Below are positions 55,697 through 64,000 of a stretch of 64,000 bases of DNA, one piece after another (positions within the stretch are counted from its first letter, which is position 1; the number at the start of each line of letters is the position of its first letter). The stretch is taken from contig NZ_JAFBIL020000004.1 in NCBI RefSeq assembly GCF_016809835.1, positions 1-64,000 on the forward strand, written 5' to 3'. A program made the translations under genes and the position numbers. The notes beneath the pieces are model-generated. The model saw only the letters and a program-made list of their open reading frames with translations, searched no databases and was not told the DNA's origin. Origin of the DNA: Massilia soli (lineage in GTDB: Bacteria; Pseudomonadota; Gammaproteobacteria; Burkholderiales; Burkholderiaceae_D).

Positions 55697-55933
55697 CGTC
55701 GTTTTAGAAGCTACAGCCACAACGACATCGGCAATGCAGGCCAACGTCGCCCCTGCGAAGGCAGGGGCCCATACTTAACATGCCGAGTATGGCCCCCTGC
55801 CTTCGCAGGGGCGACGTTAAGTCTTGCATTCCAGGTTTCAATGCCGCAATTGCTGTGAGCGCCCCGAGCCCGATTGATGCAATGTCACTGTCAACAAGAC
55901 TATTCCGGACAGCAGTGCGCGCAAGCGGGAAGC
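55697..55933 (-). mobile_element. MITE-like element, copy D (inverted, left terminal repeat missing)
   Basis: Shares GTCGTTTTAGAAGCTAC with copy A and, in reverse, TTGATGCAATGTCACTGTCA and CTATTCCGGACAGCAGTGCG with copy B. Central pair CGTCGCCCCTGCGAAGGCAG / GCCTTCGCAGGGGCGACG intact. The terminus next to the cyclophilin stop is missing. No reading frame. Confidence 0.75.
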
Positions 55934-55985
55934 CGGTTCCGGCAGTTCCGGGAACGACGACATGTCCGCAGGCTATAATTCTCCG

Positions 55986-57854
55986 ATGAACGCCCCGATT
56001 CCCGCACACCGCCCCATCCAGGCCCTCCCCGACCAGTTGATCTCCCAAATCGCCGCAGGCGAAGTGGTCGAGCGGCCGTCGGCGGTGGTCAAGGAGCTGC
56101 TTGAGAACGCACTCGACGCCGGCTCCACCCAGATCACCGTGCGCCTGGAGGAAGGCGGCGTCAAGCGCATCGCCATCACCGACAATGGCCGCGGCATCCC
56201 GCCCGAGCAGCTGCCGCTCGCGCTGGCGCGCCATGCGACCTCCAAGATCTCGTCGCTGCACGACCTTGAAAACGTCAACACGCTGGGCTTTCGCGGCGAG
56301 GCGCTGGCGTCGATAGCCGCCGTCGCCGCCGTCAGCGTCACGTCGCGCACCGCCGATGCGGCGCACGCATGGGAAATCGTCGGCTCGCATCATGGCACCG
56401 TCGCGCCTTCGTCGGGCGCGCTGGGCACCACCATCGATGTCCAGGACCTGTATTTCAACACGCCCGCGCGGCGCAAGTTCCTCAAGTCCGAGCAGACCGA
56501 GTACGGCCACTGCGCGGAAGTCGTGCGCCGCATCGCCCTGGCGCGGCCGGACGTGTCGTTCACGCTGTCGCACAACGGCCGCACCATCGACCAGTGGAAC
56601 GTCTGCGAGATGGCCAAGCGCAGCGCCCATATTCTCGGCAACGACTTCGCCGAAGCGCGCCTGCCGATCGACGAATCGGCCGGCCCCCTGCGTATCCACG
56701 GCTACGCCGGACTGCCAACCGCCTCGAAGGCGCGCGCCGACGGCCAGTTCTTTTATGTGAACGGCCGCTACGTACGCGACAAGCTGCTGGTGCACGCGGT
56801 GCGTGCGGCCTACCAGGACGTGCTGCACGGCGACCGCTTCCCGTCGTACGTGCTGGCGCTCGACCTCGACCCGGCGCTGGTGGACGTCAATGTCCACCCG
56901 TCCAAGATCGAAGTGCGCTTCCGCGACAGCCGCGCGGTGCACCAGTTTGTATTCCACGCCGTGCAGCGCGCGCTGGCGCAGACATCGGCCACGGCATTCG
57001 GCAGCGTCCCTGCTCCGCTGACCGCCGGCGACATCGGCGGCGGCACCTCCACCTGGCGGCGCGAACACGAGCAAACCTCGTTCGGCGCGCAGCTGGCTAC
57101 ATTCTCGCCATCGCCTTACCCGGCCGGCAGCCGCTGGGACGCGCCCGGCGTGGCGCAGACCACCGACAGCTATGGCGCGCTGTTCGCATCGACGCCAGGC
57201 CAGCCGATCACCCAAATGCAGCAGCCGATTGTCTCTGCGCAGGCGATGTCGAACGACGAATACCCGCTCGGCTTCGCACTGGCCCAGCTGCACGGCATCT
57301 ACATCCTGGCGCAGAACACCAAGGGGCTGGTGCTGATCGACATGCACGCCGCCCACGAGCGCATCCTGTACGAACAGCTCAAGACGGCGCTCGACGCGCA
57401 GGTCGACGGCCAGGACATGCAAGTACAGCAGCTGCTGATTCCGGTGACGTTCTTCGCCGATGCGGTGGAAGTAGGCACCGCGCAGGAGAACCAGGACACG
57501 CTGCGCAAGCTTGGCTTCGACATTGGCGCCTTGTCGCCGACCACGCTGGCGGTACGCTCGGTGCCGGTGCTGCTGAAGAATGCCGACGCCCAGACCCTGG
57601 CGCGCGACGTGCTGCGCGACGTGCGCGAATTCGGCGGCTCACGCGTATTGATCGAGCGGCGCAACGAGCTGCTTGGCACCCTCGCCTGCCACACGGCGGT
57701 GCGCGCCAACCGCATCCTCACGGTACCGGAGATGAACGCGCTGCTGCGCCAGATGGAAAGCACCGAACGCGCCGACCAGTGCAACCACGGACGCCCTACC
57801 TGGGTCCAGCTCGAAATCTCCGCGCTCGACAAGCTTTTCCTGCGCGGTCAATGA
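55986..57854 (+). CDS. mutL: DNA mismatch repair protein MutL
   Basis: 622 residues from the ATG at 55986. GHKL ATPase: QLISQIAAGEVVERPSAVVK, ELLENALDAGS, DNGRGIP, and TLGFRGEALASIAAV. A variable linker (about 340-430) precedes the C-terminal dimerisation domain (GLVLIDMHAAHERILYEQLK). The DQHAxxER endonuclease metal motif appears as DMHAAHER, so nuclease activity is uncertain. The stop overlaps the next gene (ATGA). Confidence 0.96.
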   Translation: MNAPIPAHRPIQALPDQLISQIAAGEVVERPSAVVKELLENALDAGSTQITVRLEEGGVKRIAITDNGRGIPPEQLPLALARHATSKISSLHDLENVNTLGFRGEALASIAAVAAVSVTSRTADAAHAWEIVGSHHGTVAPSSGALGTTIDVQDLYFNTPARRKFLKSEQTEYGHCAEVVRRIALARPDVSFTLSHNGRTIDQWNVCEMAKRSAHILGNDFAEARLPIDESAGPLRIHGYAGLPTASKARADGQFFYVNGRYVRDKLLVHAVRAAYQDVLHGDRFPSYVLALDLDPALVDVNVHPSKIEVRFRDSRAVHQFVFHAVQRALAQTSATAFGSVPAPLTAGDIGGGTSTWRREHEQTSFGAQLATFSPSPYPAGSRWDAPGVAQTTDSYGALFASTPGQPITQMQQPIVSAQAMSNDEYPLGFALAQLHGIYILAQNTKGLVLIDMHAAHERILYEQLKTALDAQVDGQDMQVQQLLIPVTFFADAVEVGTAQENQDTLRKLGFDIGALSPTTLAVRSVPVLLKNADAQTLARDVLRDVREFGGSRVLIERRNELLGTLACHTAVRANRILTVPEMNALLRQMESTERADQCNHGRPTWVQLEISALDKLFLRGQ

Positions 57855-59071
57855 TGTCGGATCACAGCCCTACCCCGCGCCCTCTTCCCGAGTACGCGCA
57901 CGCGCCGATCCTGCTGCTGATTATCGGCTTCATGATGCTGCAGCCGCTGTCGACGGACCTGTATCTCGCCTCGCTGCCAAGCCTGGCCACCGTGTTCGGC
58001 GTGCCAGCGTCCACGGTGCAGCTGACGCTGTCGGTATTCGTCATCGGCTTCGGCGGCGCGCAACTGATTATCGGCCCGCTGTCGGACCGATACGGCCGCC
58101 GCCCGGTGCTGATGTGGGGCCTCGCGCTGTACGTCGCAGCGAGCCTGCTGTGCGCGTCCGCGCAAACCATCCAGGTGCTGATCACCGCGCGCTTCCTGCA
58201 GGCGCTGGGCTGCTGCTCGGCCATCATCATCGCCCGCGCGATCGTGCGCGACGCCTATGCGCCGGCCGACAGCGCCCGGGTGATCGCACGTGCCAGCAGC
58301 TGGCTGTCGCTGGCGCCGCTGACCGGCCCTATCCTCGGCTCCTATCTGCAAGTGGCGTTCGGCTGGCGCGCGGCGTTCGTCGCGCTGTCGATCCTGTCGG
58401 CCATCGTGCTTGGCGCGGTCATCCTGCGCCTGCCCGAAACCAACGTCCACAAGAACCCGCGCGCCACCGAATTGCGCGGCCTGATGGCCAACTACCGCCA
58501 CGTGCTCGGTTCGCGCGCCTTCTGGGCGCACGTGCTGCCTGGCGCGCTGTCGTACGGTTCGATCTTCGCGTTCATCTCCGGCTCGTCGCTGGTGCTAATC
58601 CGCGTGCTTGGCGTGCCGACTGAATTCTTCGGCTACTGCTTCGCGTTCGGCGTGTCCGGCTATTTGTGCGGCACCATTATCTGCCGCCGCCTGCTGCCGC
58701 GCTTCGGCGCATCCACCACGCTGCGTATCGGCAGCACGATGTCGCTCGCCGCCGGCGCGCTGTTCCTGGCCGCCGTGGCGCTGGGTTTCGCGCACTGGTC
58801 GGTGGTGGTGGTGGCGATGTTCATGACGATGGGCGCGCACGGACTTAACTTCCCGGTGTCGCAGTCCGGCTCCGTCACGCCCTTCCCCCAGCAGGCTGGC
58901 ACCGCGGCCGGCCTGATGGGCGCCATCGTCATGCTGGCGGCGTTCTGCGTGGGCACCGTGGTCGGCGCCACATACGACGGCACGCTGTTCCCGCTGGCCT
59001 TCACCGCGTGCGGCCTCGGCGCGGCGATCTTCGCATCGGTGCGCCTGGTTGCGCACAAGGAGGCGCCATGA
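57851..59071 (+). CDS. Bcr/CflA-family MFS multidrug exporter
   Basis: 406 residues, about 12 spans. Signature [40 protein letters not shown], and [20 protein letters not shown]. Proton-coupled drug export at the inner membrane. Start at one of the tandem ATGs 57851/57854, overlapping the mutL stop, and the end overlaps the miaA ATG, so mutL-MFS-miaA are translationally coupled. Confidence 0.93.
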   Translation: MMSDHSPTPRPLPEYAHAPILLLIIGFMMLQPLSTDLYLASLPSLATVFGVPASTVQLTLSVFVIGFGGAQLIIGPLSDRYGRRPVLMWGLALYVAASLLCASAQTIQVLITARFLQALGCCSAIIIARAIVRDAYAPADSARVIARASSWLSLAPLTGPILGSYLQVAFGWRAAFVALSILSAIVLGAVILRLPETNVHKNPRATELRGLMANYRHVLGSRAFWAHVLPGALSYGSIFAFISGSSLVLIRVLGVPTEFFGYCFAFGVSGYLCGTIICRRLLPRFGASTTLRIGSTMSLAAGALFLAAVALGFAHWSVVVVAMFMTMGAHGLNFPVSQSGSVTPFPQQAGTAAGLMGAIVMLAAFCVGTVVGATYDGTLFPLAFTACGLGAAIFASVRLVAHKEAP

Positions 59072-60009
59072 AGCCGCTGGCAGTGGCCATCATGGGGCCA
59101 ACCGCGTCCGGAAAAACGGCGGCGGCGCTGGCGATCGCGCGCGAGATACCGTCCGAAATCATCTCGGTCGATTCGGCGCTGGTCTATCGCGAGATGGACA
59201 TTGGCACCGCCAAGCCGACCGCTGAAGAACTGGCGAGCGTACCGCACCACCTGATCGACATCATCGAGCCGACCGAGTCCTATTCGGTGGCCCAGTTCAG
59301 CAGCGATACGATCAGGCTGGTGGCCGAGATCAGCGCGCGCGGCAAGCTGCCGCTGCTCGTCGGCGGCACGATGATGTACTTTAAAGGCCTGACCGACGGC
59401 CTCGATGACTTGCCGACAGCGGACGCCGACGTGCGCGCGCGGATAGATGAAGAAGCTGCGCGTATCGGCTGGCCGGCCATGCATGACAAGCTGCGCACGC
59501 TCGACCCGCCGACCGCCGACCGCCTGGCCCCCAACGACGCCCAGCGCATCAACCGCGCGCTGGAGATCATTGAACTGAGCGGCAAGCCGATGTCCGAACT
59601 GCTGGCCAAGCGCGCCAAGACCGAACTGCCGTTCGAGCTGCTGTCGTTTGCGCTGGAGCCGTCCGACCGCGCTGTGCTGCACGCACGCATCGCCACCCGC
59701 TTCGACCAGATGCTGGGCCTGAGCGACGACCAGGGCCTGGTGGCCGAGGTGGCCCGCCTGCGCGCGCGCGGCGATTTGAATCCAACGCTGCCGTCGATGC
59801 GCTGCGTCGGCTATCGCCAGGCGTGGGATTATCTGGACGGCGTGATCGACCGCGCTGCGCTGCGCGAAACCGGCATCATCGCCACGCGCCAGCTGGCCAA
59901 GCGCCAGCTGACCTGGCTGCGCTCGATGCCTGCACGCGTCGTTATCGATTGCCTCAGCCCCAACGTTGCTGGTACCATGTTGGACAAGCTGGCGGAAACG
60001 AAGAAATAG
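59068..60009 (+). CDS. miaA: tRNA dimethylallyltransferase MiaA
   Basis: 313 residues from the ATG at 59068. P-loop [65 protein letters not shown], and [14 protein letters not shown]. Adds the isopentenyl group to A37 of UNN-reading tRNAs. Last gene of the mutL operon; an elongator tRNA-Met follows 87 bp downstream. Confidence 0.96.
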   Translation: MKPLAVAIMGPTASGKTAAALAIAREIPSEIISVDSALVYREMDIGTAKPTAEELASVPHHLIDIIEPTESYSVAQFSSDTIRLVAEISARGKLPLLVGGTMMYFKGLTDGLDDLPTADADVRARIDEEAARIGWPAMHDKLRTLDPPTADRLAPNDAQRINRALEIIELSGKPMSELLAKRAKTELPFELLSFALEPSDRAVLHARIATRFDQMLGLSDDQGLVAEVARLRARGDLNPTLPSMRCVGYRQAWDYLDGVIDRAALRETGIIATRQLAKRQLTWLRSMPARVVIDCLSPNVAGTMLDKLAETKK

Positions 60010-60096
60010 TATTCCGACAAGCACTGTCGATGTCTTGCAGATTTTTTGCAAAACCTTGACAGACCGGATGAAAATCTGGATAATGCTCGGCTGTCG

Positions 60097-60173
60097 GGTG
60101 ATATAGCTCAGTTGGTTAGAGCACAGCATTCATAATGCTGGGGTCGGTGGTTCAAGTCCACCTATCACCACCA
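60097..60173 (+). tRNA. tRNA-Met (CAT), elongator type; likely integration site
   Basis: Full cloverleaf: GGTGATA/TATCACC acceptor, D arm GCTC/GAGC, anticodon arm CAGCA-TTCATAA-TGCTG, T arm GGTGG-TTCAAGT-CCACC, and encoded CCA to 60173. The decayed integrase gene 166 bp downstream suggests that the 3' half (about 60140-60173) was the attachment core of the element that fills the rest of the window; the matching right-hand copy is outside the window. Confidence 0.95.
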
Positions 60174-60206
60174 AGAACACGTTTCAAGAAGTCCAGTAAC
60201 GTACAT

Positions 60207-60246
60207 AAACCCGCCCTTCTCCCTTCGAGAACGCGGGTTTTTTGTT
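60207..60246 (+). terminator. Rho-independent terminator after tRNA-Met
   Basis: AAACCCGC (60207) and GCGGGTTT (60240) form a stem with a long loop (CCTTCTCCCTTCGAGAAC), followed by TTTTGTTT. It ends the tRNA transcript. Confidence 0.75.
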
Positions 60247-60338
60247 TGCGAAGCGTTTTTAGCGTCCATTGAAATCCAGCACACTTAACGGTATGGTTGA
60301 CGGTATCGAAACATACCGCCAAAACAGATACCGTCACC

Positions 60339-61600
60339 ATGCCGAAACTTGCCGTCCCCCTCACCGACATCCAGCCACGCAACGCCAAACCGAAAGACAA
60401 GCCTTACAAGCTGACGGACGGCGGCGGTCTTTACCTGCTAATCAATACCGACGGCGCGAGATATTGGCGCATGGATTACAGGTTCGGCGACGCACGCCGA
60501 ACACTAGCCTTTGGCAAGTATCCAGATGTCACGCTGGCGATGGCCCGCGAGAAGCGCGCAGAGGCCCGCAAACTACTCGACCGTGACATTGAGCCGTCGC
60601 AAGCCAAACGCATCGAGAAGGCCGCAAGGAAAACGGCAGCGGCAAACACCTTTGAAGCTGTGGCGCGGCATGGCACGCCAACAAGCTAGAGACTTGGCAG
60701 GAACGTACCGCCAAGAACGTCCTTCACCGGCTCGAAAAAGACGTGTTTCCACTGATCGGAAAATATCCGATTACCGAAATCAAGGCACCGATCATGTTGG
60801 ACGTACTGCGCCAGATCGAGTAACGCGGCGCGGTTGATATGGCGAAGCGCCAGGGGCAAGTGTGTGGACAAATTTTCAGATTCGCCATTGCCGAAGGCAA
60901 AGCGGAAACCGACCCCGTCCCAAGTCTGCGGGGCGCGCTCAAGGCCACCGCAAAGGGCCACCATGCCGCGATCACTCCCGACGACCTGCCGAAATTCATT
61001 CGGGCCTTCGAAAAGATCGAAGGCCGCATATTCGTCCCGACAAAAGTCATGTTCCGGCTGATGATGCTGACGTTCGTTCGCACCAGCGAGCTGACCGAAA
61101 CGCCGTGGTCAGAAATCGACCTTGAAAACGAATCATGGGTAATCGACTGGCACCGAATGAAGATGGGCAAAAAGAAGGTCAACCCTCGCAAGGTAAACCA
61201 TCATGTGTTCTTGCCCCGTCAAGGATGGGAACTTCTGCGCGAACTGCACGCTATCACTGGCAACAACAAATACCTCTTCCCGAACCAGCGCGACCACGAG
61301 AAGCCCGCGACGAACTTCGGCATCCTGGCAGCACTCAAGCGCATGGGCTACGCCGGAAAGATGACCGGCCACGGATTCCGCTCGCTTGCAATGGGCGTCA
61401 TCAAAGAGCGTTTAGGCTATCGGCATGAAGTCGTAGACCGCCAACTCTCCCATGCTTTAGGCGATACATATGGGGAAGCCTACGACCGCGCCCTGTTCCT
61501 CGACGAGCGCAAGGTGATGATGCAGCAGTATGCCGACTACCTCGACACCGCCGCCAGCGGCAAGGTTATCGCTGGCAGGTTCGGGAGGCGGGCAGCATGA
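60339..61600 (+). pseudogene. P4-type tyrosine integrase, broken by frameshift and stop
   Basis: N-terminal DUF4102/Arm-binding domain (PKDKPYKLTDGGGLYLLINT, ARRTLAFGKYPDVTLAMARE) runs to about 60665. There a one-base loss shifts the frame: ARHG ends at a stop, while the next frame continues WHANKLETWQERTAKNVLHR. A TAA at 60821-60823 interrupts LRQIE-RGAVDMAKRQG. The catalytic part (60839-61600) has Arg in LTFVRTSELTE, HGFRSLAM, QLSHALGD and Tyr in EAYDRA, so only the front is damaged. Integration at tRNA-Met and early decay imply an immobilised genomic island. Confidence 0.88.
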
Positions 61601-61791
61601 TGCAGCGCTGCGCCGATTACCTCGACACAACACAGGGTGGCAACAGATACATTTGGTATATTTGCCGCACGACACACTTGGTGCTTGGGTGTCACGTGGA
61701 GTTTCCGCCTCAGAAGTAACTTTCATTCTTACTATAATTGGCTAGCGAGATACCTCTCGACACTATCTAACCCATTATGGAGCTTTACCGA

Positions 61792-61995
61792 ATGTCAGAA
61801 TCCACCATCGAACGACTCCCTACCGTTCTTCATCGGCTCGGCGTCAGCCGCAGCTCCTTGTATAAATTGATCCAGCGGGGCGACTTCAAAGCCCCGGTAA
61901 AACTTGGCCCTCGTTCTGTCGGGTGGCTGTCCACCGATACGGACGACTTTATCGCCGCCCGCGTGCACGCCAGCCGCCAGCAGGTGTCCCAATGA
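61792..61995 (+). CDS. AlpA-like helix-turn-helix regulator
   Basis: 67 residues from the ATG at 61792 preceded by GGAGC. TVLHRLGVSRSSLYKLIQRG and FKAPVKLGPRSVGWLSTDTD fit the AlpA (prophage CP4-57 regulator) MerR-like domain. Such proteins control excision integrases of genomic islands. It follows the broken integrase by about 190 bp; that gap shows only a weak echo of the integrase C-terminus. Confidence 0.85.
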   Translation: MSESTIERLPTVLHRLGVSRSSLYKLIQRGDFKAPVKLGPRSVGWLSTDTDDFIAARVHASRQQVSQ

Positions 61996-62171
61996 GCGCA
62001 AAGCCTATGCCGATCCGCTCACCGTCGAGAATTTTCACGCTGTGGACGCCGACACCTGTAAACAGACGATGGCCGAATCACAGCTCGACTACTCGATTGA
62101 TATGGTAATCCCCCCACATAAAGAGCGCGTTCAGAAGTAGAATTTTCTACTTAAGAAACAGAAAGCTCTAC

Positions 62172-62438
62172 ATGAAGACCTCCCGTTTTACCGACAGCCA
62201 GATCATCGCCATTCTCAAGCAAGCCGAAGCCGGCAGCCCGGTACCGGAGCTGTGCCGCGAGCACGGCATCAGCAACGCTACGTTCTACAAGTGGCGCTCC
62301 AAGTTCGGCGGCATCGATGCCTCGCTGATGGCACGCATGAAGGAGCTGGAGGAGGAGAACCGACGCCTCAAGAAGATGTACGTCGAAGAGCGCCTTAAAG
62401 CCGAGATCGTTGCGGAGGCGCTCACAAAAAAATGGTAG
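62172..62438 (+). CDS. IS3-family transposase OrfA
   Basis: 88 residues: helix-turn-helix ([20 protein letters not shown], then [20 protein letters not shown]) and leucine-zipper-like helix ([20 protein letters not shown]). It ends at a TAG just after seven A's (about 62425-62431), a slippery site for -1 frameshifting that would give the OrfAB transposase. DNA-binding and multimerising half of the transposase. Confidence 0.93.
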   Translation: MKTSRFTDSQIIAILKQAEAGSPVPELCREHGISNATFYKWRSKFGGIDASLMARMKELEEENRRLKKMYVEERLKAEIVAEALTKKW

Positions 62439-63256
62439 CGCCTCAGCGGCGGGAGATGGCGCAATGGGCCGTGTTGGAGCGATCAGCCACGGTCAAGCTG
62501 GCATGTCAGGCGTTCGGCATCAGTCAGACCTGCTACCGGTACAAGGCCAAGCTGGACGCGGAAAACGGCCTCATTGCCGACTGGCTGGTGAGGCTGACGA
62601 ACAACCAGCGCAACTGGGGCTTCGGGCTGTGCTTCCTGTACCTGCGCAACGTGAAAGGCTTCAAATGGAACCACAAGCGCGTCTACCGGATTTACCGTGA
62701 ACTCGAGCTGAACCTGCGGATCAAGCCGCGCCATCGCCTGGTGCGCGAAAAACCGTTGCCGCTGGCGGTGCCGGCCGCGATCAACCAGAGCTGGTCGATG
62801 GACTTCATGCACGATCAGCTCGCCGATGGGCGCAGCATCCGGCTGTTCAATGTGATCGACGACTTCAACCGCGAAGGCCTGGGGATCGAAGTCGATTTCT
62901 CGCTACCGTCCGAACGCGTGATCCGCTCGCTCGACCGCATCATCGAATGGCGTGGCAAGCCCGAAGCGATCCGCTGCGACAACGGTCCTGAATACATCAG
63001 CGCAGTGACCCTGGGGTGGGCTGCAAAGCGCGGCATCCGCATCGATTTCATCCAGCCCGGCCAGCCGCAGCAGAACGCTTACGTCGAGCGTTACAACAGG
63101 ACGGTTCGCTACGACTGGCTTGCCCATCACCTGTTCGAGACGCTCGACGAAATCCAGGAATTTGCCACCAACTGGTTGTGGACCTACAATCACGACCGGC
63201 CCAACATGGCACTCGGCGGAATTACGCCAAAACAGAAATTGGCCCTTGCCGCTTAA
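62432..63256 (+). CDS. IS3-family transposase OrfB (DDE catalytic subunit)
   Basis: 274 residues, rve integrase core. DDE residues visible in [11 protein letters not shown] (first Asp), [11 protein letters not shown] (second Asp), and [20 protein letters not shown] (Glu). Overlaps orfA by seven bases in the -1 frame; normally made as OrfAB fusion via the A7 site. Appears full length. Confidence 0.93.
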   Translation: MVAPQRREMAQWAVLERSATVKLACQAFGISQTCYRYKAKLDAENGLIADWLVRLTNNQRNWGFGLCFLYLRNVKGFKWNHKRVYRIYRELELNLRIKPRHRLVREKPLPLAVPAAINQSWSMDFMHDQLADGRSIRLFNVIDDFNREGLGIEVDFSLPSERVIRSLDRIIEWRGKPEAIRCDNGPEYISAVTLGWAAKRGIRIDFIQPGQPQQNAYVERYNRTVRYDWLAHHLFETLDEIQEFATNWLWTYNHDRPNMALGGITPKQKLALAA

Positions 63257-63428
63257 CCTCTACTTTTAGCATGCTCTAAAAATGGGGGGATTACCATATG
63301 GGCGGCTTCACGCTCCATCATGGTATCCGCCACGGCGCACCCATCCTCATCGCCGAGCACCACGACCAGCAGGCCGACGAGCTGTCCGGCGTCTGGTTTG
63401 ATGACGGCCAGTGACGAAGCGAGCGACC

Positions 63429-63764
63429 ATGCGGAATATCAAATTCTCCAACCTCGACCCGACCACTAAGCACGCCGTGTTCTGGCTTGCCGATGAAGCT
63501 GAAACTCTGACGGCAGTCGTCACCGCCGCCGCTTATCACATTGGCGAAATCTTCGAGGCCGCCGCGTTCCTGAAAGAGTTCCCGAAAGGGACCGAGGCGC
63601 ATACCGCACTGGCCGAACGACTGCGACTTGGCGGCACCAGCGGGGAAAGTATCCTGGACTGCATCAAGCGTGTAGTGCCTGTCTATCTGTGCCTGGGCGA
63701 GAGCACAGACGCCGCGCTTGACGAATTGCTGGTGGAACTCAAGAACCGGTCTGCGGCCTCCTGA
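63429..63764 (+). CDS. Hypothetical protein of the integrated element
   Basis: 111 residues from the ATG at 63429 (a GTG at 63411 overlapping the preceding stop is an alternative). Mostly helical, with HAVFWLADEAETLTAVVTAA and LRLGGTSGESILDCIKRVVP. No family recognised. The TGATG overlap with the next gene shows translational coupling. Confidence 0.65.
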   Translation: MRNIKFSNLDPTTKHAVFWLADEAETLTAVVTAAAYHIGEIFEAAAFLKEFPKGTEAHTALAERLRLGGTSGESILDCIKRVVPVYLCLGESTDAALDELLVELKNRSAAS

Positions 63765-64000
63765 TGCAACGGGATGCACCAGCAGCCGCCGAACGATCGG
63801 CAACGACATACACGCCGTTCTCGTCTCTGTGGAACGCGGTCACGCCTGATGCCTTGGACGAAGCGCGGCGGAGGGTGACGAAACTCGGCAGGGCCGACCT
63901 GATCCGGCGATACCGTACGGCATTTACGGACGGGAGGCGGCTGACTGCCTACGTCCTCGCGGGGGAGTTGGTAGAGCGCGGCGTCCCGCCATGCTTTTGG
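63764..64000 (+). CDS. Partial hypothetical protein, runs off the window end
   Basis: 79 codons from the ATG at 63764, which overlaps the previous stop (ATGA-type), open to the last base. Begins MQRDAPAAAERSATTYTPFS and continues RRRVTKLGRADLIRRYRTAF, then GELVERGVPPCFW. Coupled to the upstream gene and part of the same element. Function unknown. Confidence 0.6.
   Translation, partial: MQRDAPAAAERSATTYTPFSSLWNAVTPDALDEARRRVTKLGRADLIRRYRTAFTDGRRLTAYVLAGELVERGVPPCFW

Larger units (their letters stand above)
62104..63295 (+). mobile_element. IS3-family insertion sequence, IS407-group-like, 1192 bp
   Basis: Imperfect terminal inverted repeats start GGTAATCCCCCCA (left, 62104) and end TGGGGGGATTACC (right, 63295). 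Flanked by a 4-bp ATAT direct repeat (62100-62103 and 63296-63299), the usual target duplication size for the IS407 group. It carries orfA and orfB with an A7 run at their junction. Both genes look intact, so it may be active. Confidence 0.92.
62042..63413 (+). pseudogene. Small element gene disrupted by the IS3-family insertion
   Basis: Removing the insertion and one ATAT copy joins TMAESQLDYSID-M with GGFTLHHGIRHGAPILIAEH and a stop at 63411-63413. A GTG at 62042 is one possible start; no strong ribosome binding site is seen, so the true start is uncertain. No family recognised. The overlapping 38-codon frame beginning with ATG at 61992 seems less likely. Confidence 0.5.

Noticed and set aside
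56369-57850. Long frame continuous with the MFS gene inside mutL
   Set aside because: The upstream part is an out-of-frame shadow of mutL; the MFS protein clearly starts at 57851/57854 by ATGA overlap.
60097-60173. tRNA-Ile2 reading of the second CAT tRNA
   Set aside because: Its acceptor and anticodon arms fit elongator Met, and the copy at 15133 is the better Ile2 candidate.

Overview
The window looks like a chromosome segment of a high-G+C betaproteobacterium, most likely an Oxalobacteraceae member (Massilia/Duganella type). The basis is gene content and protein style: an rpsU-yqeY-dnaG-rpoD operon, an RpoD with a very acidic insert, DctB/DctR-type regulators, YbiB, QueG/TsaE/AmiC and MutL/MiaA neighbours, and the many REP-like palindromes in intergenic gaps. 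No species call is possible from the sequence alone.

Layout: 1-514 is a tandem array whose unit carries a relic of the 3' end of the adjacent rhlE-type helicase gene. 515-9192 holds the helicase, an ECF sigma/anti-sigma pair divergent from a secreted subtilisin-like protease, a low-complexity secreted protein, small membrane or lipoproteins and a double-HD (HD-GYP) protein. 9283-14577 is an accessory-looking block: a metallo-beta-lactamase/Rieske fusion with a deacetylase-like partner, then a 920-residue fusion of peptidoglycan amidase, trypsin-like protease and endonuclease/exonuclease/phosphatase (EEP) domains. 15133-20843 contains a CAT-anticodon tRNA and the macromolecular synthesis operon. 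20953-26455 is housekeeping (flavoprotein, YbiB, DAHP synthase, TsaD, EEP protein).

26601-28004 is an orphan type VI secretion cassette: a frameshifted Hcp, a small zinc peptidase resembling murein endopeptidases, and an exported protein placed like an immunity protein. 28053-31008 is a nitrate/sulfonate-class ABC importer. 31174-36609 has a DsbA-family protein, PlsY, YbaK, another EEP protein and a three-PAS GGDEF-EAL protein. 36930-41276 is an RND efflux adaptor and pump. 41399-47181 has a small charged protein, XerD, Ogt and a DctP receptor divergent from a DctB/DctR two-component system. 47587-60009 is largely housekeeping (QueG, TsaE, AmiC, mutarotase, carbonic anhydrase, DedA, cyclophilin, MutL, an MFS exporter, MiaA), interrupted by four copies of a roughly 255-bp MITE-like element.

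From an elongator tRNA-Met at 60097 to the window end lies an integrated element with a decayed P4-type integrase, an AlpA-like regulator, an IS3-family insertion (IS407-like, with an ATAT target duplication) inside a small gene, and two overlapping unknown genes, the last running off the edge.

The best candidates for something undescribed are the amidase-protease-EEP fusion, the MBL-Rieske/deacetylase pair, the Hcp-linked effector/immunity pair, and the MITE-like repeat family.
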